From Planktomarina temperata RCA23 (lineage in GTDB: Bacteria; Pseudomonadota; Alphaproteobacteria; Rhodobacterales; Rhodobacteraceae), in contig NZ_CP003984.1 of NCBI RefSeq assembly GCF_000738435.1, positions 1,116,001 through 1,180,000 on the forward strand: 64,000 nucleotides of DNA, given 5' to 3'. Positions 1 through 9,851 of the stretch are shown one piece after another; position 1 is the stretch's first letter; the number at the start of each line of letters is the position of its first letter. The position numbers and the translations under genes are program-made. Under the pieces are notes generated by a model. That model was given only the letters and a program-made list of their open reading frames with translations. It was not told the DNA's origin and searched no databases.

Positions 1-921
1 GGCCAGGGAGAATGGATGGTCGTTGAGGCAGATGAAAGTGACGGGACATTCAATCGCCTGCCCGCGACCATTGCCGTGGTCACCAATATTGATCCTGAGC
101 ATATGGAGCATTGGGGCAGTTTCGACAATCTGCGCCAGGGCTTCTTCGAATTTGTGCATAATATCCCATTTTATGGTTTGGTTGTCTGCAACACTGATCA
201 CGCCGAAGTGCAGGCTTTGGTCGGTCGCATTACCGATCGCCGGGTCATGACCTATGGGTTCAACGCCCAAGCGGATGTGCGGGCTGTCAATCTCGCCTAT
301 GAAAAGGGTGCGGCGTTTTTTGATGTGGCGTTGCGTGATGGTCGGGTGATTGCCGATTGCACCCTGCCAATGCCGGGCGATCACAATGTCTCGAATGCTC
401 TGGCGGCGGTGGCCGTGGCGCTGCATTTGGGTATGAGCGCGGAGACGATCCGCGATGGCCTGCGCAGTTTCAAGGGCGTTAATCGCCGCTTCACGCGGGT
501 GGCAGAAATTGACGGGGTTACGGTTATCGATGACTATGCTCATCACCCTGTGGAAATTGCCGCCGCTCTCAAAGCGGCACGCCAATCACATGCGGGCCGG
601 ATCATGGCCGTGCATCAACCGCATCGCTACTCGCGTCTCAGTGATCTGTTCGAAGAATTTTGCACCTGTTTTAATGATGCAGATGTGGTTGGGATCACGG
701 ATATTTTCGCCGCAGGCGAGGCGCCCATTGAGGGGGCGGACCGTGACAGGCTTGTCGCTGGATTGACCAATCACGGGCATCGCAACGCGGTTGCGGTTGC
801 CGATGAAGCAGCGCTTGGCGCGTTTCTTGCCGAGCAATGCAGACCGGGTGATATGTTAATCTGCCTTGGGGCGGGCTCGATCTCTGCTTGGGCGCATGGG
901 CTGGCAGGTGAGGTTGAATAA
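1..921 (+). CDS. murC: UDP-N-acetylmuramate--L-alanine ligase, C-terminal part
   Basis: MurC adds L-alanine to UDP-MurNAc using ATP, the first step of the peptidoglycan peptide stem, in the cytoplasm. The reading frame is open from base 1, so the 5' end lies outside the window; about 306 residues remain, with the N-terminal nucleotide-binding domain and most of the ATP P-loop missing. The fragment shows the MurC signature EADESDGTF near its start, the central-domain run [11 protein letters not shown], and the C-terminal motifs [10 protein letters not shown] and HQPHRYSR. It heads the mur/ddl/fts cluster that continues at murB, with an opposite-strand transporter gene in between. Identification is secure; only the length is limited. 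Confidence 0.97.
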   Translation, partial: GQGEWMVVEADESDGTFNRLPATIAVVTNIDPEHMEHWGSFDNLRQGFFEFVHNIPFYGLVVCNTDHAEVQALVGRITDRRVMTYGFNAQADVRAVNLAYEKGAAFFDVALRDGRVIADCTLPMPGDHNVSNALAAVAVALHLGMSAETIRDGLRSFKGVNRRFTRVAEIDGVTVIDDYAHHPVEIAAALKAARQSHAGRIMAVHQPHRYSRLSDLFEEFCTCFNDADVVGITDIFAAGEAPIEGADRDRLVAGLTNHGHRNAVAVADEAALGAFLAEQCRPGDMLICLGAGSISAWAHGLAGEVE

Positions 922-924
922 GCG

Positions 925-1803
925 CTAGGCGGAACCCTTGCTGGGGCGGGTTGCCAGATAGACCCCGCCACCTGACACGAGAAGACCAACCCAAGCCAAA
1001 AGAGGCATTGGCTCGTCCAGGGTCAGCCAAGCGATCAAAGCGGCCAGCGGCGGGACCAGGAACAGCAGGGTCGAAACCCGAGAGACTTGCCCGGCGCGGA
1101 TCATAGCCAGCAAAAGACCAACCGCCACCACAGAATTTCCAATGACCAAATAGGCCAGCGCCCAATAGAATGATGGCGTCCAATTTACCGCGGCAATTTC
1201 GGCCCAGTTCAGAAAGGGCAAAAGCCCCAGGAGCCCGGCGCTATAGCCAATCAAATTGGCGCTCACCGGGTGATGCGACAAGCCAAAGCGTTTTTCCCAA
1301 AGGGTCGCGAGGGTTATGCCGGCTAAGGCCAATGCGGCAAAACCAAAGCCGGCCAGCGGCGGCGGCCCAATCTCCAGACGCGCGACGATGACCGTGAGGG
1401 TGCCGATCATGGCAATCGCAAGGCCAAACCATTGCAGCCAGCTGACCGCTTCGCCGGTCCAGCGCGGCGCCAAAAGGGCAACCAAAATGGGCTGCAAGGA
1501 GAAGATGAGCGCCGCGGTGCCAGCGGCCACGCCATTGACAAAGGAAAAATACGCCATGCCGAAATAGACGGTTTGCATCAAGACCCCCACAAACCCAAGA
1601 TGAAGGTAACCGCTGAGGGTTTTGGGCAGCGGTGGGCGCAAGATCGCAAATAAGGCCGCCATTATGGCAATAACGGCCGCAAATCGCAAAGCCAGCAAAG
1701 CCATGGGGGCGGCATCGACAAGGGCCACTTTGGCCACGACATACCCTGCCGACCAAAGCAGCAGGAACAAAAGCGGCGTGATGGCCAACCAAAGACGTTG
1801 CAT
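925..1803 (-). CDS. EamA/DMT-family transporter
   Basis: A 292-residue, strongly hydrophobic protein with about ten predicted membrane helices, matching the two-EamA-domain layout of drug/metabolite transporters. The N-terminal segment PLLFLLLWSAGYVVAKVALV is typical of the first helix and its short charged exit. Substrate cannot be told from sequence; relatives export amino acids, nucleosides or metabolites across the inner membrane. The gene sits on the minus strand, convergent with murC (3 bases between stops) and divergent from murB, so it interrupts what is usually a co-directional mur series. The ATG at 1803 is followed directly by the first helix. Confidence 0.9.
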   Translation of the reverse strand: MQRLWLAITPLLFLLLWSAGYVVAKVALVDAAPMALLALRFAAVIAIMAALFAILRPPLPKTLSGYLHLGFVGVLMQTVYFGMAYFSFVNGVAAGTAALIFSLQPILVALLAPRWTGEAVSWLQWFGLAIAMIGTLTVIVARLEIGPPPLAGFGFAALALAGITLATLWEKRFGLSHHPVSANLIGYSAGLLGLLPFLNWAEIAAVNWTPSFYWALAYLVIGNSVVAVGLLLAMIRAGQVSRVSTLLFLVPPLAALIAWLTLDEPMPLLAWVGLLVSGGGVYLATRPSKGSA

Positions 1804-1933
1804 GCGGTCTCCTCAGATCGATGGGCCTAGGATGGATCATTTTGGGGGACAGATGTACAGTGTGATTTGACCTAACGGCTTTGACTTGGCGGCCATGATC
1901 CGGTCTAAGCAAAGAGACTTAACTAAGGCGCAG

Positions 1934-2863
1934 ATGATGACTCTTCCAACTCCCCGCGGGCGCTTGAGCTTGAACCGCTCTTTGGCGGATCTCACATGGC
2001 TGCGTGTGGGGGGGGCCGCGGATGCGGTGTTCCAACCGGTTGATCGGCAAGATTTGGCCGAATTTTTGGCGCAACTGCCACAAGAAAATGCGATTTTTCC
2101 AATGGGCGTTGGGTCGAACCTGATCGTACGGGATGGCGGGTTGCGGGCGGTGGTGATCCGTCTGGGGCGCGGTTTCAACGCGATTGAAATGGACGGTGAT
2201 AGGATCCATTGCGGTGCGGCGGCCTTGGACAGCCATGTTGCGCGCAAAGCGGCGGAGGCCGGTCTTGATCTGACGTTTCTGCGCACGATCCCTGGCACTC
2301 TGGGCGGCGCGCTCAAGATGAACGCCGGCTGTTATGGGTCATATATCGCTGATGCTTTTGTCGGCGCAAGTGGCTATGATCGAGCCGGCCGCGCGGTATC
2401 CTATGACGCGAAAACCCTTGGTTTTTCTTACCGTAGCAGTGATTTGCCGCAAGATGTGGTCATCACCGATATCACCTTGCGGGCTTTGGGCCGGGACGAG
2501 CCGGAGCGGCTGCATCAAAAGATGGCGGCGCAACTGGCCAAGCGTAATGAGACACAGCCCACCAAGGACCGTACCGCGGGCAGCACCTTTCGCAATCCGG
2601 CCGGATTCAGTTCGACAGGTCAGGCCGATGATATCCACGACCTTAAGGCTTGGAGCTTGATTGACGCGGCCGGATGCCGAGGGCTTGAGCTGGGCGGGGC
2701 GCAAATGTCACCGAAACATCCCAACTTCTTAATTAACACGGGCAGGGCCACGGCAAAAGAACTTGAAGCATTGGGGGAATTGGTGCGAAAAAAGGTTTAC
2801 GATAAGAGTGGTTTGACGTTAGAGTGGGAAGTAATGAGGGTCGGAGACCCCAAGGACGATTAA
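1934..2863 (+). CDS. murB: UDP-N-acetylenolpyruvoylglucosamine reductase
   Basis: MurB is the FAD/NADPH enzyme that reduces UDP-GlcNAc-enolpyruvate to UDP-MurNAc. The FAD-binding region shows [14 protein letters not shown] and [19 protein letters not shown], followed by the catalytic-serine motif GSTFRNP and a C-terminal LTLEWEV carrying the conserved acidic residue. An upstream in-frame ATG at 1886 would add 16 residues unlike the family; the start at 1934 follows AAGGCGCAG and gives the usual N-terminus [11 protein letters not shown] (309 residues). It stands 65 bases before ddl and probably shares a transcript with it. Confidence 0.96.
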   Translation: MMTLPTPRGRLSLNRSLADLTWLRVGGAADAVFQPVDRQDLAEFLAQLPQENAIFPMGVGSNLIVRDGGLRAVVIRLGRGFNAIEMDGDRIHCGAAALDSHVARKAAEAGLDLTFLRTIPGTLGGALKMNAGCYGSYIADAFVGASGYDRAGRAVSYDAKTLGFSYRSSDLPQDVVITDITLRALGRDEPERLHQKMAAQLAKRNETQPTKDRTAGSTFRNPAGFSSTGQADDIHDLKAWSLIDAAGCRGLELGGAQMSPKHPNFLINTGRATAKELEALGELVRKKVYDKSGLTLEWEVMRVGDPKDD

Positions 2864-2928
2864 ACGCGATTCAAATCGCGGCAACAAAAGCCCCAAAGAG
2901 GGCGAAATATTGAGCGAGAACAGTGGGT

Positions 2929-3843
2929 ATGTCGAGCAGGACTCCCAAGACTGTGGCCGTTTTGATGGGTGGGCTAGGCGCGGAGCGCGCGGTCTCCCTG
3001 TCGACAGGTCAAGAATGCGCCACCGCCTTGCGGCAGGTGGGCTATCGGGTTGTTGAGATTGATGCGGGCGCCGATCTCGTTGCCGATTTGCAGCGGGTGC
3101 AGCCCGATGTGGTCTTCAACGCGCTGCATGGTCGATGGGGCGAGGATGGCTGTGTGCAGGGTGTGCTGGAATGGATGCAAATTCCATACACGCATTCAGG
3201 TGTGCTCAGCTCAGCGCTGGCAATGGATAAAGAGAAAACCAAAGAGGTCTTCCGCGCCGAAGGCCTGCCGGTCGTCGAGAGCTTGTTGATTGCGCGCGCA
3301 GATCTGGGCAAGACGCATCCGATGGCACTGCCTTATGTGATTAAACCTAACAATGAAGGATCCTCCGTTGGGGTCTATTTGGTCGAAGAGAGCGCGCTTT
3401 CCCCGCCGCCCCTGTCGGATGATATGCCCGATGTGGTCATGGTGGAAGCCTTCGCGCCGGGCCGTGAGCTGACCACAACCGTATTGGGCGCGCGGGCTCT
3501 GACGGTCACGGATATTTTGACCGATCGCTGGTATGACTATGATGCGAAATATGTCGAAGGCGGGTCTCAGCACATCGTGCCGGCCAATTTACCTCAGGAT
3601 ATTTTCTCGGCATGTTTGGACTATGCGCTGAAAGCGCATGAGGTTTTGGGTTGCCGCGGAATCTCGCGCACAGATTTTCGTTGGGACGAGGGCCGCGGGT
3701 TGGATGGTTTGGTCCTGCTGGAAACCAACACCCAGCCCGGTATGACACCAACGTCGCTCTCGCCAGAACAGGCTGAAGCAATGGGTATTTCTTTTCCCGA
3801 TTTGTGCAAGTTTTTGGTGGAGGATGCCTCATGCAACCGTTAA
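2929..3843 (+). CDS. ddl: D-alanine--D-alanine ligase
   Basis: Ddl joins two D-alanines using ATP, making the dipeptide that ends the peptidoglycan stem. This is an ATP-grasp enzyme of 304 residues. Visible motifs are the N-terminal VLMGGLGAERAVSLSTG, the substrate-loop region ALHGRWGEDGCVQG, the ATP-binding YVIKPNNEGSSVGV, and the metal and phosphate motif LLETNTQPGMTPTSLSPEQA. A GTG six bases upstream (2923) is possible, but the ATG at 2929 gives the family N-terminus. The 3' end overlaps ftsQ by 13 bases, so the two are translationally linked. The second glycine-loop serine often seen in E. coli DdlB is replaced by LGA, which looks tolerable. Confidence 0.96.
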   Translation: MSSRTPKTVAVLMGGLGAERAVSLSTGQECATALRQVGYRVVEIDAGADLVADLQRVQPDVVFNALHGRWGEDGCVQGVLEWMQIPYTHSGVLSSALAMDKEKTKEVFRAEGLPVVESLLIARADLGKTHPMALPYVIKPNNEGSSVGVYLVEESALSPPPLSDDMPDVVMVEAFAPGRELTTTVLGARALTVTDILTDRWYDYDAKYVEGGSQHIVPANLPQDIFSACLDYALKAHEVLGCRGISRTDFRWDEGRGLDGLVLLETNTQPGMTPTSLSPEQAEAMGISFPDLCKFLVEDASCNR

Positions 3844-4751
3844 GTGCACCCCCTCGACTGATTGCGCCAAAACGTGGCGTGGACACCTATGTTGCGGTGG
3901 ATCCGGCACCGTCGGTTCTGAGCTATCGGATGCAGCGCCTGTGGCTCACACCGATTTTTCGCGCCTTTGTGCGGGTGGGGCTGCCAGCCGTTTCAATTGT
4001 GGGTTTGGTTTGGATGTTTTTGTCTCATGATGAAAATCGGGCCTATCTGCGCGGTTTGGTCCAAGAGGCACAGGTCAGCGTGCAAAACCAACCGGTGCAC
4101 CAATTGCAAACCTTGACCATTGAGGGCGCATCGCCGCTCTTGGCCCAGGAAATTCGGACAGAATTTGGCGATCTCTTTCCCATCAGTGCTTTTGAATTGG
4201 ATCTTGAGGCCATGCGCCGCTGGATCATGGATATCGCCTCGGTGGAGCATGCCGCGGTGATTGCATCCCCCGGCGGTTTGCTTTCGGTGCAGGTCAGCGA
4301 AATTGCGCCAGAGTTCATTTGGCGCACAGTCGAGGGCCTGCAACTGGTCTCGTCGCAGGGCGAGGTGTTGCGCCGGGTTGAGCGGCGCGCTGATTTTGCG
4401 CATCTGCCTTTAATTGCCGGAGAGGGGGCTTTGGAGGCCCTGCCGGAGGCACGGGCTTTGCTGCAGACCGCCGAGCCGGTCGTCGATAGATTGCGCGGTT
4501 TGGTGCGCATTGGTGAGCGGCGCTGGGATGTGGTGCTGCTTGATGGGCAAACAATTGCCCTGCCAGAAGCCAATCCTGATCCTGTTTTGGCGCAAGTTCT
4601 CGTGCTGAGCGCGGCGCAGGATCTGTTTGAGCGCGATATCTTGATGATGGATTTTCGCAATCCACGCCGTCCTACTTTGCGTCTACGTCCGCAAGCTCTG
4701 GCGGGATTGAAGCAGGTTAAGGGCGTGACATTTTCGGAGTTTGCCAAATGA
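3831..4751 (+). CDS. ftsQ: Cell division protein FtsQ
   Basis: FtsQ is the bitopic divisome protein that links early and late division proteins, with its bulk in the periplasm. The protein (306 residues) has a cytoplasmic N-terminus rich in Pro and Arg, one transmembrane segment around residues 45-65 (VRVGLPAVSIVGLVWMFL), and then a POTRA domain beginning LQTLTIEGASPLLAQEI and running to VQVSEIAPEFIW. The start at 3831 follows a strong GGAGG site; an in-frame ATG at 3804 lacks one. It overlaps both ddl (13 bases) and ftsA (4 bases, ATGA), as expected in an mur-fts operon. Confidence 0.95.
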   Translation: MQPLSAPPRLIAPKRGVDTYVAVDPAPSVLSYRMQRLWLTPIFRAFVRVGLPAVSIVGLVWMFLSHDENRAYLRGLVQEAQVSVQNQPVHQLQTLTIEGASPLLAQEIRTEFGDLFPISAFELDLEAMRRWIMDIASVEHAAVIASPGGLLSVQVSEIAPEFIWRTVEGLQLVSSQGEVLRRVERRADFAHLPLIAGEGALEALPEARALLQTAEPVVDRLRGLVRIGERRWDVVLLDGQTIALPEANPDPVLAQVLVLSAAQDLFERDILMMDFRNPRRPTLRLRPQALAGLKQVKGVTFSEFAK

Positions 4752-6082
4752 ATGATCTTTACCAAGCCCAACGGGCTATGCGTGCTTTGCGCACCACCGC
4801 TATTCAACGCGGTGTGATCGCGGTGATGGATGTCGGCAGCTCAAAAGTGGCCTGTTTGATTTTACGGTTTGATGGGCCGAGTGAAATTTCATCCGGTGAG
4901 GTCATTGGCTCCATGGCCGGGCAATCGAGCTTTCGGGTGATTGGTGCGGCCACCACCAAATCGCGGGGCATGCGCTTTGGTGAAATTGAGTCAATGGCAG
5001 AGACCGAACGGGCGATCCGCACCGCGCTGCAAGCCGCTCAGAAAATGGCCCTGGTGCGGGTGGATCACGTGATTGGCTGTTTTTCCGGTGGGGCACCGCG
5101 CAGCTATGGGGTGTTTGGCGAGGTTTCGATCGAGGATGATGCGGTGCATTCGCAGGATATTGGTCGGGTGTTGGCTGCCTGCGATCTGCCAGATTTTGGC
5201 GAAAGCCGTGCCGTGATGCATGCGCAGCCGATTAATTTCACTCTGGATGACCGCGCTTGGATGGCCGATCCACGTGGCCATGTTGGGCAAAATCTGTCCG
5301 CTGATTTGCACATTTTGACCGTGGAGGAGCGTGCCATACAAAACCTCAACCACTGCGTGAAGCGCTGTGATGTTGAGTTGGCCGGCGTGGCCTCTTCGGC
5401 CTATGTCTCGGCACATGCAGCTTTGGTTGAAGATGAGCAAGAGCTGGGTGCGGCCTGCATTGATATGGGCGGCGGCGCGACGGGTGTCTCTGTTTTCTTC
5501 AAAAAACACCTGATTTATGCCGACAGCGTGCGTATGGGCGGCGATCATGTCACCAGCGATATCTCCATGGGTCTGCAAATTCCAACCGCTTCGGCAGAGC
5601 GGCTCAAAACCCTGCACGGGGGCGCGATGGCCATGGAGGTGGATGATCGTGAGATGATTGAAACGGGCGGCAACAGCGGCGATTGGGAACATGATCGCCG
5701 TCAAGTTAGCCGATCAGAACTGATCGGAATTATTCGCCCAAGGATTGAGGAAATTCTTGAAGATGTCCGTGACCGGCTTGATGCGGCTGGCTTTGATAAC
5801 TTGCCGGGAAAACAAATCGTTTTGACCGGTGGGGCCAGTCAGATCCCCGGGCTTGATGGTTTGGCGGCGCGTATATTGGGCCAACATGTGCGCCTTGGGC
5901 GCCCTATTCGGGTTCAGGGCCTGCCGCAAGCGGCCACTGGACCGGCTTTTTCTGGTGTGGTGGGCTTGGCGCTCAATGCGGCACATCCGCAAGATGAATG
6001 GTGGGATTTCGAGGTGCCACAACCACAAATGGTAGGGCGCCCTTTGCGTCGCGCGCTGCGCTGGTTTCGGAATAATTGGTAA
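4748..6082 (+). CDS. ftsA: Cell division protein FtsA
   Basis: FtsA is the actin-like ATPase that anchors FtsZ filaments to the inner membrane. The 444-residue protein has the actin-fold motifs in order: phosphate-1 VMDVGSSKVACLI, phosphate-2 CIDMGGGATGVSVFF, and adenosine motif IVLTGGASQIPGL. The C-terminus RRALRWFRNNW is a basic amphipathic helix, the membrane-targeting sequence. The start codon overlaps the ftsQ stop by 4 bases. A 165-base gap separates it from ftsZ, long enough for an independent ftsZ promoter. Confidence 0.97.
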   Translation: MNDLYQAQRAMRALRTTAIQRGVIAVMDVGSSKVACLILRFDGPSEISSGEVIGSMAGQSSFRVIGAATTKSRGMRFGEIESMAETERAIRTALQAAQKMALVRVDHVIGCFSGGAPRSYGVFGEVSIEDDAVHSQDIGRVLAACDLPDFGESRAVMHAQPINFTLDDRAWMADPRGHVGQNLSADLHILTVEERAIQNLNHCVKRCDVELAGVASSAYVSAHAALVEDEQELGAACIDMGGGATGVSVFFKKHLIYADSVRMGGDHVTSDISMGLQIPTASAERLKTLHGGAMAMEVDDREMIETGGNSGDWEHDRRQVSRSELIGIIRPRIEEILEDVRDRLDAAGFDNLPGKQIVLTGGASQIPGLDGLAARILGQHVRLGRPIRVQGLPQAATGPAFSGVVGLALNAAHPQDEWWDFEVPQPQMVGRPLRRALRWFRNNW

Positions 6083-6247
6083 AAGTCCCTATGGCGTGTA
6101 GCAAAATTTAGCGTATTGCGGAGTTTTTAATGCTATATTTTGTAAAAATAGAGACTTTTTTCGTGACGCGAGTCAAAACTGGCGTTACAATCGGTATAAA
6201 TAGGTGTGTGCCGCAGAGCAGTGCGGACAAAGCAGGTGGATAAAATT

Positions 6248-7780
6248 ATGGCTCTAAACTTAACCATGCCCGAGCAAGACGACTTGAAACCCCGGATCAC
6301 GGTCTTCGGTGTTGGCGGTGCAGGCGGTAATGCTGTCGACAATATGATTGAAAAAGAGCTTGAGGGCGTTGAATTTGTGGTTGCAAATACCGACGCGCAA
6401 GCTTTGCAGCAATCGAAAGCGCCGGTGAAAATCCAAATGGGCCTGAAAGTCACCGAAGGTCTTGGCGCTGGGGCCAAAGCCGCCATTGGGGCTGCGGCTG
6501 CTGAAGAAAGCATCGAACAAATCGTAGACCAACTGGCCGGGGCGCATATGTGCTTTATCACTGCGGGCATGGGCGGCGGGACAGGCACCGGGGCGGCCCC
6601 CATTATTGCGCAAGCGGCGCGTGAGCTTGGCGTTTTGACCGTGGGTGTTGTGACCAAACCCTTCCAGTTTGAGGGCAGCAAACGCATGCGTCAGGCAGAA
6701 GAGGGTGTTGAAGCGCTGCAAAAAGTTGTCGATACGCTGATTATTATTCCAAATCAAAACCTGTTCCGCCTGGCCAATGAAAGCACCACCTTTACGGATG
6801 CGTTCAGCATGGCAGATGATGTGCTTTATCAGGGTGTTAAAGGTGTAACAGATCTGATGGTGCGTCCAGGCCTCATCAACCTTGATTTTGCCGATGTGCG
6901 CGCCGTTATGGACGAAATGGGCAAGGCGATGATGGGAACAGGCGAGGCCAGCGGCGAAAACCGCGCGGTTGAAGCCGCTGATAAAGCGGTCTCTAATCCT
7001 TTGCTGGATGAAATTAGCCTGCGTGGCGCCAAGGGCGTCTTGATCAACATCACTGGCGGCGCCGATTTGACGCTGTTTGAGTTGGACGAAGCGGCCAATC
7101 GGATTCGCGAAGAGGTCGATCCAGACGCGAATATTATTGTCGGCTCCACTTTGGATACGACCTTGGAAGGGGTGATGCGGGTTTCTGTGGTCGCCACGGG
7201 CATTGATGCCGATCAATCCAATCATGCCTCGGCACTACCATCTCGTCGCGCAGCAGCACCGATGGAAGATGCAGCACCAGAAGCGGATCACACAGCAGAG
7301 CAGCCTGTTGCTCTGGAGTTCCCATTTGACACTGAGACCGAAGCGCCCAGCTTTGCTGCGACTGAGACTGCCCAGGATGAAATTCCCGCGCCAGCCTATC
7401 AGCCGCAATTGGCAGAACCTGAGCAAATTGTTGTGCCCGAGCCTGAGGCTCCGGCAGCGTTTGCTCTGGCGGCCCCCGGAACGCCAACGCCAGAAGCCAT
7501 GGCGCGCTTGCGCGCAGCTGTAGAGCGCGTGCCAGAGACGGCGGAGCCGCGCATGTCCGCAGAGCCACGTGGCTTCGGGGAGCCAGCGGCACCGGCCAAA
7601 GGTAAATTTGGGATAAATTCTTTGATCAATCGCATGACGGGGCAGGGCGACTCACCGGCTTCTGAGGCGCCTTCGTCTACACCTTCCCTGGGTCAGCAGA
7701 GCTATGAAGGTGATGAGACCGGCAATGAAGCGGATGAGAGAATTGAGATACCGGCGTTTTTACGCCGACAGGCCAATTGA
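6248..7780 (+). CDS. ftsZ: Cell division protein FtsZ
   Basis: FtsZ is the tubulin-like GTPase that forms the division ring. The 510-residue protein has the N-terminal [13 protein letters not shown], the GTP signature GGGTGTG at residues 109-115, and the catalytic-loop region further on. After the globular domain (to about residue 320) follows a long Ala/Pro/Glu-rich linker of about 170 residues, much longer than in E. coli and normal for alphaproteobacteria, ending in the conserved peptide [12 protein letters not shown] that binds FtsA. The start at 6248 is chosen because it gives [12 protein letters not shown]; the in-frame ATG at 6206 adds unrelated residues. A hairpin terminator follows. 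Confidence 0.98.
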   Translation: MALNLTMPEQDDLKPRITVFGVGGAGGNAVDNMIEKELEGVEFVVANTDAQALQQSKAPVKIQMGLKVTEGLGAGAKAAIGAAAAEESIEQIVDQLAGAHMCFITAGMGGGTGTGAAPIIAQAARELGVLTVGVVTKPFQFEGSKRMRQAEEGVEALQKVVDTLIIIPNQNLFRLANESTTFTDAFSMADDVLYQGVKGVTDLMVRPGLINLDFADVRAVMDEMGKAMMGTGEASGENRAVEAADKAVSNPLLDEISLRGAKGVLINITGGADLTLFELDEAANRIREEVDPDANIIVGSTLDTTLEGVMRVSVVATGIDADQSNHASALPSRRAAAPMEDAAPEADHTAEQPVALEFPFDTETEAPSFAATETAQDEIPAPAYQPQLAEPEQIVVPEPEAPAAFALAAPGTPTPEAMARLRAAVERVPETAEPRMSAEPRGFGEPAAPAKGKFGINSLINRMTGQGDSPASEAPSSTPSLGQQSYEGDETGNEADERIEIPAFLRRQAN

Positions 7781-7802
7781 TCCAAAAATCACAGTGAATC
7801 GC

Positions 7803-7828
7803 AAAAAGGCGCCAAAAGGCGCCTTTTT
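7803..7828 (+). terminator. Rho-independent terminator after ftsZ
   Basis: A perfect 11-bp stem (AAAAAGGCGCC / GGCGCCTTTTT) with an AAAA loop, followed by T-rich sequence, begins 23 bases after the ftsZ stop. The symmetry would let it work on both strands, but only ftsZ reads into it closely. It separates the division cluster from lpxC. Confidence 0.9.
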
Positions 7829-7991
7829 CATGCGTAAAATTAATAAGTTATTTGTTTTTAGACCGCAGAAGGCGTTTGGTTGCTGATGGCTCTTTGGGGA
7901 TGTTTCAAATGGTTGCAAACTGTGAGTTGCGTAAAACGGGCACACAAACTAGCGATGCGGCAGCCGTTTTCGTTCAAACCCTGAGGTCCTT

Positions 7992-8912
7992 TTGCAAAAA
8001 ACACTGAAATCAGAAGTGGTTTTCACGGGCGTTGGCCTGCATTGCGGGCGTGACGTGACGCTGCGCGTGCGGCCTGCGGCGGCGCAGACGGGCATTTGGT
8101 TTCGGCGCACAGATGTCTCTGATGCAGATCCCTATATCTCCGCCAATTGGCAATGTGCGGTCCACACCGCGCTGTGCACGCGCTTGGTCAATGCCGATGG
8201 TCTGGGCGTGTCGACTGTGGAGCATGTTATGGCCGCGATTGCCGGCTGTGGGATCAACAATGCTGTTGTTGAACTGGACGGCCCAGAGGTGCCCATTATG
8301 GACGGCTCCGCATTGGAGTTTGTTCGGGGCTTCTTGAAGGCTGGGCTGATTGAGCAAGCGGCACCTGTTCAGGTGTTGGAAATTCTGCAAACGGTCGAAG
8401 TGCAAGAGAATGGCGCCTATGCGGCTTTGATGCCCTTCGGTGGAATTGAGATGGATTTTTCAATCGATTTTCCAGATGCGGCGATTGGGCAGCAATCGAA
8501 AACGCTCAATCTTGCCAATGGTAGTTTTGTGCATGAGCTCTGCGATAGCCGGACATTTTGCCGAAATTCTGATGTGCAAGTGATGCGCTCCAACGGTTTG
8601 GCTCTTGGTGGAACATTGATGAATGCAGTTGTGATTGAGGGCGCCGATGTTTTGAGCCCTGGCGGCATGCGTCATCCTGATGAACCGGTGCGCCATAAAA
8701 TGTTGGATGCTATGGGCGATCTCGCGCTTGCGGGCGGCCCGATTATTGGCCGCTATGTCGGGCGGCGTGCCGGTCACACGCTGACCAACAAGCTGCTGCG
8801 CAAGCTCTTTAGCCAACCCGGTGCGTTTCGCAGGGTGGACTGTGATGCGCAAATGTCCGAGCGCTTGCCCGGAGCAGGATTGGCTCAAGAAGATGTGCGT
8901 ATTTACGCATAG
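7992..8912 (+). CDS. lpxC: UDP-3-O-acyl-N-acetylglucosamine deacetylase
   Basis: LpxC removes the acetyl group from UDP-3-O-acyl-GlcNAc, the committed step of lipid A synthesis; it is a zinc enzyme of the cytoplasm. The 306-residue product shows the N-terminal motif VFTGVGLHCGRDV, the zinc-ligand helix STVEHVMAAIAGCGINN, and the second zinc motif VRHKMLDAMGDLALAGGPIIG, then GHTLTNKLLRKLF. The start is a TTG at 7992 behind GAGGTCC, giving the typical MQKTLKS N-terminus. Placement after ftsZ and before bamD is the usual order in this group. It shows the organism makes lipid A. Confidence 0.96.
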   Translation: MQKTLKSEVVFTGVGLHCGRDVTLRVRPAAAQTGIWFRRTDVSDADPYISANWQCAVHTALCTRLVNADGLGVSTVEHVMAAIAGCGINNAVVELDGPEVPIMDGSALEFVRGFLKAGLIEQAAPVQVLEILQTVEVQENGAYAALMPFGGIEMDFSIDFPDAAIGQQSKTLNLANGSFVHELCDSRTFCRNSDVQVMRSNGLALGGTLMNAVVIEGADVLSPGGMRHPDEPVRHKMLDAMGDLALAGGPIIGRYVGRRAGHTLTNKLLRKLFSQPGAFRRVDCDAQMSERLPGAGLAQEDVRIYA

Positions 8913-9004
8913 CTGCACGCTTGTGGGTAAAAAATTAAACTCTTTCATTTTGCCACACATATTTCTGTGCTAACTCTGTCTGTGACTTAAGGATGAGGGT
9001 AACC

Positions 9005-9835
9005 ATGCGGTCTCACTATGTGATTCTTCTTTGTTTTTTGACAGTTGCGATTCCAGGATGCAGCACGCTGAAAAGTAAGCCGAAAATCGATATTGATACC
9101 TATTCGGCCAAAGAGATTTACGATTTGGCTGAGGATAGGCTCGCGAAGAAGCGTCCACAGGATGCCGCGAAGTATTTTAGCGAGATTGAACGGCTCTACC
9201 CCTATTCAGAATGGGCCAAGCGTGGTCTCATAATGCAGGCCTATAGTTACCACAAAGATCAAGACTATGAAAACAGTCGCGGCGCGGCGCAACGCTACAT
9301 TGATTTCTTCCCTGCCGCTGAAGACGCGGCCTATGCACAGTATATTTTGGCGTTGAGCTATTATGATCAAATCTCGGAAGTTGGCCGAGACCAGGACGTG
9401 ACCGTCAAGGCCTTACAAGAATTGCGCCTGCTGATTGAGCGTTACCCTGACAGTAAATACGCAAAAGATTCGGCAGAAAAATTTGACATGGCCTTCAGCT
9501 TTTTGGCGGCCAAAGAGATGGAAGTTGGCCGATATTATTTGCAGCGCGGATATTACACCTCGGCCGTCAATCGGTTTCGCAAAGTGGTGCAAGAGTTTCG
9601 CACGACCGAACAAACACCAGAAGCTTTATATCGTTTGATCGAGTGCTACCTGTCTTTGGGTTTGAGGGGTGAGGCGCAATCGGCGGCCTCGATTTTGCAA
9701 GAAAGCTATAGCAGCACGCAATGGCATAAGGACAGTTTAATTTTGCTGAGTGGCGAGGGTCTGCTTCCGGATGCGGGCGGGCAAAACTGGCTGTCGACCA
9801 TCTACCGGCAGACGATCAAGGGCCAATGGTTATAA
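9005..9835 (+). CDS. bamD: Outer membrane assembly lipoprotein BamD
   Basis: BamD is the essential lipoprotein of the BAM complex that inserts beta-barrel proteins in the outer membrane. The 276-residue product starts with a signal peptide and a lipobox ending in IPGC (Cys 19 of the chosen start), followed by TPR-like repeats such as IYDLAEDRLAKKRPQDAAKYF and ENSRGAAQRYIDFFP. The ATG at 9005 is favoured because GAGGG stands seven bases before it; an ATG four codons earlier lacks that spacing. It is 16 bases from recN, so the two are probably cotranscribed. Confidence 0.95.
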   Translation: MRSHYVILLCFLTVAIPGCSTLKSKPKIDIDTYSAKEIYDLAEDRLAKKRPQDAAKYFSEIERLYPYSEWAKRGLIMQAYSYHKDQDYENSRGAAQRYIDFFPAAEDAAYAQYILALSYYDQISEVGRDQDVTVKALQELRLLIERYPDSKYAKDSAEKFDMAFSFLAAKEMEVGRYYLQRGYYTSAVNRFRKVVQEFRTTEQTPEALYRLIECYLSLGLRGEAQSAASILQESYSSTQWHKDSLILLSGEGLLPDAGGQNWLSTIYRQTIKGQWL

Positions 9836-9851
9836 CCAAAGCGAGGCGGCG

